Source of the DNA: CAZIKB01 sp964539665
GTDB taxonomy: Bacteria > Zhuqueibacterota > Zhuqueibacteria > Oceanimicrobiales > Oceanimicrobiaceae
Assembly: GCA_964539665.1 (NCBI GenBank)
Contig: CAZIKB010000118.1
Span: 1 to 19,876 of the forward strand
Reading direction: 5' to 3'
DNA length: 19,876 bases
The translations under genes and the position numbers were made by a program. Shown here one piece after another: positions 15,076-19,876 of the stretch. The number at the start of each line of letters is the position of its first letter. The stretch's first letter is position 1. The notes below the pieces were generated by a model. That model searched no databases, was not told the origin of the DNA, and worked only from the letters and a program-made list of their open reading frames with translations.

Positions 15076-15102
15076 AGCAACAATTATAACAGCATTTAAG
15101 AT

Positions 15103-15134
15103 AAGCGGTACAAAATGTATTTGTACCGCTTTTT
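15103..15134 (+). terminator. Intrinsic terminator of the exbB-tonB operon
   Basis: A perfect 12-bp stem (15103-15114 with 15120-15131), a 5-base loop and a run of five T (15130-15134) form a textbook rho-independent terminator 28 bp after tonB. Confidence 0.92.
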
Positions 15135-15144
15135 CATTTCTTGT

Positions 15145-15209
15145 ATTCGTTTTAGGCGAACGAATCAATGCAGGTTAATTCAATTAAAATCTTTCCTTTT
15201 TATAACCTG
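15145..15209. repeat. Two inverted repeats flanking the start codon at 15168
   Basis: ATTCGTT (15145-15151) pairs with AACGAAT (15159-15165), ending two bases before the ATG. CAGGTTA (15171-15177), starting immediately after the ATG, pairs with TAACCTG (15203-15209). Both are perfect 7-bp arms. They could form hairpins over the start region of the mRNA or be protein-binding sites. Confidence 0.35.
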
Positions 15210-15719
15210 TTCCTCAAAACTGGCATAATTATTTTCGTTTTTTTCATTAATATTAAATGTTTTAATCCATTTGCACCTGAATTAGATAATAATCCGGATC
15301 TGTCGAATGTTATTACCGAACAACAAACTCCGGATGAGGTGCTTCATAATTTTAAATATGCCTACACATTTAAAGATTCTCTTTTGTACAGCGATATTTT
15401 AGATGAATCCTTTGTATTTGAATATTTTGATACGAATTTTGGTCCATCTGGCGGTCTTCGAACATGGAACCGAGACCTGGATCTGAAAACCACTGGAACT
15501 CTGTTTCGAAGATTTGACGTTATTGAATTAATATGGTTGAATACTTTATATTCTGAGACTAAAGGAGATTTTGTGAAAAAGTTCATCAGGTTCAATTTAA
15601 GTTTATTTGGCCCTGAATATAATTTTATAGTTACTGGAACCGCTATTTTTACATTTAAACAAAGTGTAAATGATAATAAGTGGCGCATTGTTGGCTGGAA
15701 AGATGAATCCGATCTGTAA
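15168..15719 (+). CDS. Putative lipoprotein of unknown function
   Basis: The protein has 183 residues. The N-terminus is hydrophobic (residues 11-30) and reaches Cys31, followed by FNPFAPELDNNPDL. This Cys-Asn-Pro-Phe-Ala-Pro phrasing is common in lipoproteins of FCB bacteria, although Lys at -1 and Ile at -2 make a poor classical lipobox. The rest is a compact alpha/beta domain (TPDEVLHNFKYAYTFKDSLLYSDILDESFVFEYFD, later RRFDVIELIWLN, then NKWRIVGWKDES) whose length and rhythm recall NTF2-like folds; that is a guess. I do not recognise a named family. There is no good ribosome binding site upstream, and hairpins flank the ATG. It lies 93 bp after tonB, beyond a terminator, and its own promoter is not evident. 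Confidence 0.65.
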   Translation: MQVNSIKIFPFYNLFLKTGIIIFVFFINIKCFNPFAPELDNNPDLSNVITEQQTPDEVLHNFKYAYTFKDSLLYSDILDESFVFEYFDTNFGPSGGLRTWNRDLDLKTTGTLFRRFDVIELIWLNTLYSETKGDFVKKFIRFNLSLFGPEYNFIVTGTAIFTFKQSVNDNKWRIVGWKDESDL

Positions 15720-15920
15720 TTTAAGGAATAATATAAAAAAACGATTTGTTGATTTATTTGGAAAGAGGAGCTGAACTGAAAATTACGGCAGAATCCAGTT
15801 TTATCTGATTCATGTTGTCCGAAAAATGGGATATGCAATTCACGGTGGTTAAACAAGTTAATCTAATAATCGACGAAATTTGAAAATAGAATTTGACATT
15901 ATTTTGGAGGAAAGGTAGCG
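15720..15920 (+). other. Intergenic region before the zinc-finger membrane protein gene
   Basis: This is 201 bp of mostly AT-rich sequence. An AAGAGGAG purine run near 15763-15770 is followed by a ten-codon open stretch without an ATG, GTG or TTG start and is not called a gene. TTGACA at 15893-15898 is too close to the ATG at 15921 to serve as a -35 for it. No sigma factor gene is present. Confidence 0.4.
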
Positions 15921-16583
15921 ATGGAAAAGGATTGTTCTTATTTTGCATCTTTTATTACTGGCTTTATTGATGACGAGCTAAATTCATCAGATAAGAAGAA
16001 GGTTGAAATCCATTTGGATAAATGTCCGGACTGTAATGAACTCTATGTTGATGAGGTTAATGTAAAAAGGATCATAAAAGAAAGGATTCCGATTGTTAAA
16101 GCTCCAGCTTACCTACAAAGACGCATAAGACGCCAACTGATTCGAAATGGTAACAGACCTGGCTTTTGGCAATTGATTCAATCAATTTTTGTTTATCAAC
16201 CATTCCCGGCATCCTTTGCATTAGCCATTATGATTTGTCTTGTATTTTTACCTCTTTTTCAAATGATGGGCAATCCCGCAAATATGACTATGACCAATCA
16301 GTCTGATTCTGATTTTGTTAAAAAAGAAGCTGTGCTAAAAGGTGATATAATTTGTTTAGATTGTGAATATTTATCTCAAAATCTTGATATCGCAAAGCAT
16401 CCTTCAGAATTGCATCGTTCAGGTATTAGGACTGATGACGAAAATATCTGGACAATTGTAAATTCTGAAGATTATGAAACTATCGCACACAACAAAAATA
16501 TTAGTGGCAAAAAGGCTGAAGTTAGAGGTTTATTATTTAAAAATTCTCATTATATTTATGTGAATGATTTAAAGCTACTTTAA
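15921..16583 (+). CDS. Anti-sigma-factor-like zf-HC2 membrane protein with periplasmic CxxC domain
   Basis: The ATG is preceded by GGAGGAAAGG 6 bases upstream. Residues 1-40 form a zf-HC2 zinc finger: Cys5, then His31-x3-Cys35-x2-Cys38 (EIHLDKCPDC), the type found in anti-sigma factors. A basic helical linker (ERIPIVKAPAYLQRRIRRQLI) leads to one membrane helix at about 97-116. The outside part (about 135-220) starts GDIICLDCEY with Cys145 and Cys148, then His160 and His165. It continues in beta-like sequence (NIWTIV, then GKKAEVRGLLF, then YIYVNDLKL) that looks like a small OB-like barrel. Known anti-sigma factors of this type hold an ECF sigma factor at the membrane and release it on a signal. 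No sigma gene is adjacent, so that role is only inferred. The CxxC/His set could bind metal or sense redox. Confidence 0.7.
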   Translation: MEKDCSYFASFITGFIDDELNSSDKKKVEIHLDKCPDCNELYVDEVNVKRIIKERIPIVKAPAYLQRRIRRQLIRNGNRPGFWQLIQSIFVYQPFPASFALAIMICLVFLPLFQMMGNPANMTMTNQSDSDFVKKEAVLKGDIICLDCEYLSQNLDIAKHPSELHRSGIRTDDENIWTIVNSEDYETIAHNKNISGKKAEVRGLLFKNSHYIYVNDLKLL

Positions 16584-16893
16584 ACGACGAGCTTTTTCAC
16601 AAAGCCTGTAATAGATGATATTTCACCTGATGTTCTATATTTGTACCTGATAGAATAGATATAATTAATGAGAGTCCTCCGCGCGGCGAAAAAAATCTAT
16701 CTCACCATCCTTAAAAGTAATTTTACCCCGATTTTAAATTGACAATTGACTTCCACACTTTAATTATGGAGACGAAAAGAAAAAAATTGACAAACTGTAA
16801 ATTATTCAATATCTTTGTTTACTTGAATTTTATATGTAAAATGTGGTTCGTATTTAAATCAAACTAACTGACTCCTTTTTATATTTTAGAATT
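16584..16893 (+). other. 310-bp intergenic region before the lipid kinase gene
   Basis: No gene is seen. Features are a direct repeat ACCTGAT at 16625-16631 and 16645-16651 (20 bp apart), an inverted pair TTCTAT (16633-16638) with ATAGAA (16650-16655), and an isolated GC-rich palindrome CCGCGCGG (16679-16686). There is a good promoter at 16787-16817. A clear terminator for the gene ending at 16583 is not visible. Confidence 0.45.
16787..16817 (+). promoter_or_regulatory. Promoter of the lipid-kinase / glycosyltransferase cassette
   Basis: A consensus TTGACA (16787-16792), a 17-bp spacer and TATCTT (16810-16815) fit sigma-70. TATCTTTG (16810-16817) also fits the Bacteroidota motif TAnnTTTG exactly. 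The start would be near 16822, about 70 bases before the first gene. Confidence 0.6.
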
Positions 16894-17793
16894 ATGTATA
16901 AAAACACAATTTTGATTGTTAATCCAATTGCAGGAGGCGCTAAGGGAAAGAAGGATGTCATCAAGTATCTCACAAAGTATTTTTCTAATATTAGCCAAAC
17001 GGTTTCAATAAAAAATACAGCAAAACGCGGGGATGCCACTGATTTTGCTTTACTGGCGGTTCAGGAGAAAGCCGATTTGGTGGTTGCCGTTGGCGGCGAC
17101 GGCACCATCAATGAAATCGGTTCTGGATTAGTAAATACCAATATATCAATGGGTATTGTTCCCATGGGTTCCGGAAATGGACTAGCCCGAAGTTTAAAAA
17201 TACCGCAAAATGTGAAAAAGGCCTGTGAGCTGATTGAGAAAGGAGTTGTGTCACCCATAGATGTTGGGAAGGTGAATAGTCGTTATTTTTTTCTTGTGGC
17301 TGGAGTTGGTTTTGATGCCGTTGTGGGAAAAAAATATGATGAATCTCCCAGAAGAGGACCTGTCCCATATTTTTATCATAGTATAAAAGAATTTATTCAT
17401 TACGAGGCGGAAACCATTAAGTTTGGATTTAATGATATGACCTTCCAACGCAATCCATTTGTATTTGTTGTAGCCAATGGCCGGCAGTTCGGTAATAATG
17501 CGATTATTGCCCCCACAGCCAAACTGAATGATGGTTTTTTAGATGTCTGTATTATAAATCAATTTACTTTTTTGGATGCTTTCTCCGCTCTGCCTAAGCT
17601 ATTTACTGGTGCTCTGAATAAATTTTCAAGAGCAGAATTTCACAAATCTCAGTCAATCTGGATTGAACGTCAGGCTCCGGGGTATATTAATATTGATGGC
17701 GAGCCGGTCTTAGAAGAACCCATGATTAAGATTTCTGTTATACCTGAATCCCTGAAAATTATTGCACCCCAAAATTGTCCGAGCCTTTCTTAA
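16894..17793 (+). CDS. Diacylglycerol-kinase-family lipid kinase (DagK/YegS type)
   Basis: The protein has 299 residues. Motifs of the DAGK catalytic domain are in order: ILIVNPIAGG (residues 6-15), VAVGGDGTINEI with GGDGT at 67-71, and VPMGSGNGLARSL (about 90-100) for nucleotide binding. The C-terminal beta domain follows: GKVNSRYFFLVAGVGFDAVV, then FVFVVANGRQFGNNAIIAPTAKLNDGFLDV, then YINIDGEPV. It would phosphorylate a lipid with a free hydroxyl, such as diacylglycerol or a related head group, at the inner membrane face. Sphingosine/YegS-like substrates cannot be excluded. The length is typical. No ribosome binding site precedes the ATG. Its stop overlaps the next ATG by one base (TAATG), so the two are co-translated. 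Confidence 0.88.
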   Translation: MYKNTILIVNPIAGGAKGKKDVIKYLTKYFSNISQTVSIKNTAKRGDATDFALLAVQEKADLVVAVGGDGTINEIGSGLVNTNISMGIVPMGSGNGLARSLKIPQNVKKACELIEKGVVSPIDVGKVNSRYFFLVAGVGFDAVVGKKYDESPRRGPVPYFYHSIKEFIHYEAETIKFGFNDMTFQRNPFVFVVANGRQFGNNAIIAPTAKLNDGFLDVCIINQFTFLDAFSALPKLFTGALNKFSRAEFHKSQSIWIERQAPGYINIDGEPVLEEPMIKISVIPESLKIIAPQNCPSLS

Positions 17794-18446
17794 TGAAATC
17801 TATTGTCATTTTTATAAAGTATCCCACCCCCGGGAAAGTTAAAACGCGACTTGGTGCACAGGTCGGATTAGATTTGGCTGCAAATTTGTATCATATTTTT
17901 ATCGGTAAAACTTTTCAATTAGCCCGTAATTCTGTAGCAGATCAAATCTTCGTGGCTTATGATCCTGAAGAACAATTTAACAAATATAGCCAGATTATAC
18001 CATCTGAATTTAAACACTTTCCACAAAAAGGTGATAATTTAGGCAGCCGACTGTCCAATGCTTTTGACTATGTCTTTTCTCAAGAATCAAATAAGGTCAT
18101 TGTTTTAGGCAGCGATAGCCCAACTCTCCCAACCGATTTTGTCAATGAAGCGTTCAATCGCTTAGATGGTAACGATTTAGTGCTTGGCCCGGCAGAAGAC
18201 GGCGGTTATTATTTAATAGGATTAAAACTGTCCCACAAAGGCCTTTTTGAAAATATCAAATGGAGTTCAGTCTCGGTTTTAGATACAACCGTTCAACGTG
18301 CGAAGTCATTAAAACTCACCAGAAGTCTTCTGCCAATTTGGTACGATGTTGACGAGGTCGAAACGCTCAAACGGGCAGCAGAACATGACACCAGTGGTGC
18401 AATTAGATCATACTTAAAAATGAATTCTAAGATTTACCTTGGATAG
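17793..18446 (+). CDS. TIGR04282/DUF2064-family glycosyltransferase-like protein
   Basis: The protein has 217 residues from the ATG that overlaps the previous stop; a TTG at 17775 would add six residues but is less likely. It is a small GT-A/nucleotidyltransferase-like fold. Motifs are IKYPTPGKVKTRL (about 8-20, nucleotide-sugar binding), GDNLGSRLSNAF, VLGSDSPTLP with Asp108 as a likely metal ligand, and LGPAEDGGYYLIGL with Asp136. These match the family often labelled as arsenosugar-biosynthesis glycosyltransferase (TIGR04282, COG3222). That label comes from clusters containing ArsM and ArsS, neither of which is in this window, so the arsenic link is not supported here. The neighbours suggest transfer of a sugar or sugar-phosphate in lipid or glycan synthesis. 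Confidence 0.82.
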   Translation: MKSIVIFIKYPTPGKVKTRLGAQVGLDLAANLYHIFIGKTFQLARNSVADQIFVAYDPEEQFNKYSQIIPSEFKHFPQKGDNLGSRLSNAFDYVFSQESNKVIVLGSDSPTLPTDFVNEAFNRLDGNDLVLGPAEDGGYYLIGLKLSHKGLFENIKWSSVSVLDTTVQRAKSLKLTRSLLPIWYDVDEVETLKRAAEHDTSGAIRSYLKMNSKIYLG

Positions 18447-18449
18447 AAT

Positions 18450-19133
18450 ATGACATTAGCTGCCCATCTGCCATGTTATTTTCCCGATTTGACCATACTG
18501 TATAAAATGTGCTTGGCGGATGTGTTTGTTTTAGCCGATGATTTTCAATATACTAAACATAATTTAATTAACCGTGCGAAAATAAAAACAGCACATGGGC
18601 CATCCTGGCTGTCTGTACCAGTGCATACAATGCATTCAAGAAGGCCGATGATCAGTCAGGTATTAATTGACACCAATAAAAACTGGCAGAGTAAGCATTG
18701 GAAGTCGCTTTTAGTGAATTATAAACATGCAGCCTATTTTGATAAATATTCAGATTTTATTGAAAGTCTATATCAGAAACCCTGGGCGAATTTATTAGAC
18801 TTAAATTTAATGATTATTGGTTATCTTCAAGAACACCTGAATATTTCGACTAAAATAATACTAAGCTCAGAGTTGAATTTGCAGGGAAGAGGAAGCGAGC
18901 GTTTAATCTCAATATTAAATAAATCACAGTGTAATCAATACTTTACTGAAATCAGGTTTAAAAAATATCTGCCTGCATTTTTGTTTGAAGAAAATGACAT
19001 TAAACTAACTTTTTTTTCATACCAGCATCCTGAATATCATCAACAATTTGGCGACTTCGTATTTGGATTATCAGGCATTGATTTGTTGTTTAATGAGGGA
19101 GACATGAGTTACAAAATAATCACAGGTAAATGA
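18450..19133 (+). CDS. WbqC-family protein
   Basis: The protein has 227 residues from an ATG 3 bases after the previous stop. It has the WbqC phrases: a start like PCYFPDLTILYKMCLADVFV, then LADDFQYTKHNLINRAKIKT, then WLSVPVHTMH and IDTNKNWQSKHWKSL. After these come GRGSERLISILNKSQCNQYF and a C-terminal YHQQFGDFVFGLSGIDLLFNEG. WbqC-like proteins are found in O-antigen and glycolipid gene clusters; their reaction is not firmly known to me, and acyl or amino modification of sugars has been suggested. The usual N-terminal Gln-Pro of the family is replaced by Leu-Pro. Its end overlaps the next gene by 4 bases (ATGA). Confidence 0.82.
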   Translation: MTLAAHLPCYFPDLTILYKMCLADVFVLADDFQYTKHNLINRAKIKTAHGPSWLSVPVHTMHSRRPMISQVLIDTNKNWQSKHWKSLLVNYKHAAYFDKYSDFIESLYQKPWANLLDLNLMIIGYLQEHLNISTKIILSSELNLQGRGSERLISILNKSQCNQYFTEIRFKKYLPAFLFEENDIKLTFFSYQHPEYHQQFGDFVFGLSGIDLLFNEGDMSYKIITGK

Positions 19134-19825
19134 GTATTTTGAAAGTGATTGTAATTATACCTGCTTTTAACGAAGAGAAATCCATTGAATTTGTATTACA
19201 GGATATTCCTAAAGAATTTGCTAAAGAAATTATCGTAGTCGACAACAATTCTGCTGATAATACCGCTGGCATAGCCAAAAGATCTGGTGCTACGGTGATC
19301 CACGAACCTGAGCGTGGTTATGGCCGGGCGTGTTTAGCAGGCATTCGATATGCTGCTCAATTTCATCCAGATGTGGTCGTTTTTTTGGATGCCGATTATA
19401 GCGACCATCCGGAAGAGCTCCCTTTATTAGTGCAAAAAATCGAGCAAGGCTTTGACCTGGTCATCGGCTCCCGCATTCTCGGAGATGCAGAAGCTGGCGC
19501 CTTACTTCCGCAGGCACGTTGGGGCAACTATCTGGCGGTTTTTTTGATAAAATTTCTTTTTGGATTTAAATATACCGATCTCGGACCATTTCGTGCGATT
19601 AAATGGCACAAACTTTTGGAACTGAAAATGCAGGATCCCACCTTTGGCTGGACCGTAGAAATGCAGGTCAAAGCTGTAAAATCGAGATTTAAAATTACGG
19701 AGGTTCCAGTGAGTTACCGCACCCGGATTGGTGTCTCAAAAATTACAGGGACATTTTCCGGGACAATTCAGGCTGGCTATAAAATTTTATTCACGATTTT
19801 CAAATATGCGATAACTAAGCCTTAA
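19130..19825 (+). CDS. Family 2 glycosyltransferase, DPM/DPG-synthase-like
   Basis: The protein has 231 residues from an ATG overlapping the previous stop. GT-A fold motifs: VIVIIPAFNEE (6-16), EIIVVDNNSADNTAGIA (33-49), GYGRACLAGI, and the metal-binding VVFLDADYSDHPEEL with Asp87 and Asp89. The acceptor-side sequence VIGSRILGDAEAGALLPQARWGNYLAVFLIKFLFG follows, then FGWTVEMQVKAVKSRFKITEVPVSYRTRIGVSKITGT. The latter is typical of polyprenyl-phosphate glycosyltransferases such as dolichyl-phosphate-glucose or -mannose synthases. It probably moves a sugar from a nucleotide donor to a lipid phosphate at the inner membrane. There are no clear full-length membrane helices besides hydrophobic stretches near 135-150 and the C-terminus. 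It is the last gene seen; 51 bp remain with no feature. Confidence 0.88.
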   Translation: MSILKVIVIIPAFNEEKSIEFVLQDIPKEFAKEIIVVDNNSADNTAGIAKRSGATVIHEPERGYGRACLAGIRYAAQFHPDVVVFLDADYSDHPEELPLLVQKIEQGFDLVIGSRILGDAEAGALLPQARWGNYLAVFLIKFLFGFKYTDLGPFRAIKWHKLLELKMQDPTFGWTVEMQVKAVKSRFKITEVPVSYRTRIGVSKITGTFSGTIQAGYKILFTIFKYAITKP

Positions 19826-19876
19826 CCCAACTTCGACAGTTAAAATTATTTTCAGTTAATTTTTGTAATTGCCGGG

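Noticed and set aside
15362..15856. 164-codon minus-strand ORF opposite the putative lipoprotein
   Set aside because: Mostly the antisense of a plausible plus-strand gene, with no recognisable domain and no ribosome binding site or promoter seen.
15893..15898. TTGACA as a -35 box for the zinc-finger protein gene
   Set aside because: It lies only 23 bases before the ATG and runs into the ribosome binding site; no -10 could fit upstream of the start.
17793..18446. Arsenosugar biosynthesis role for the TIGR04282-type protein
   Set aside because: The family label depends on ArsM/ArsS neighbours, which are absent from the window; lipid and glycan genes surround it instead.

Overview
The window is AT-rich, gene-dense and almost entirely plus-strand. 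It most likely comes from a member of the Fibrobacterota-Chlorobiota-Bacteroidota (FCB) superphylum, of a Calditrichota, KSB1 or Ignavibacteria kind. Three things point there: proteins ending in a YPNPF-type sorting domain as used by type IX secretion (T9SS), paired PorV/PorQ-type outer-membrane barrels, and promoters that fit both the sigma-70 pattern and the Bacteroidota TAnnTTTG pattern. The phylum is inferred from protein style only. There are no rRNA, tRNA, CRISPR or insertion-sequence features that I can support.

Region 1 (1-2103) is the 3' part of a large secreted protein gene: subtilisin-like protease end, beta-helix-like segment, helical TPR-like segment, T9SS sorting domain. It reads in one frame from the left edge to 2039 but carries two nonsense codons (TGA at 48, TAG at 1122), so it looks like a recent pseudogene or a sequencing problem. 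A 15-bp hairpin terminator follows.

Region 2 (2240-8527) is a probable operon of five genes with gaps of 13 to 36 bp: a HAD phosphatase, a surface lipoprotein-like protein with five 120-residue repeats, a seven-Asp-box beta-propeller protein with a sorting domain, and two PorV/PorQ-type proteins. It pairs probable T9SS cargo with probable T9SS shuttle/anchor proteins.

Region 3 (8528-15134) has a 363-bp leader with an unexplained multibranched inverted-repeat structure, then a GH57 4-alpha-glucanotransferase-like enzyme and an S41 (CtpA) protease in tight coupling. A clear promoter follows, driving exbB, two exbD genes and a tonB gene, closed by a textbook intrinsic terminator. This is a complete TonB energy-transduction module.

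Region 4 (15168-16583) holds a small putative lipoprotein of unknown function and a zinc-finger (anti-sigma-like) membrane protein with an unusual periplasmic CxxC domain. No sigma factor gene is adjacent.

Region 5 (16787-19825) has a second clear promoter followed by a four-gene cassette with overlapping or touching ends: diacylglycerol-kinase-family lipid kinase, TIGR04282/DUF2064-type transferase, WbqC-family protein and a DPM-synthase-like family 2 glycosyltransferase. Together they suggest synthesis of an unknown glycolipid or modified lipid.
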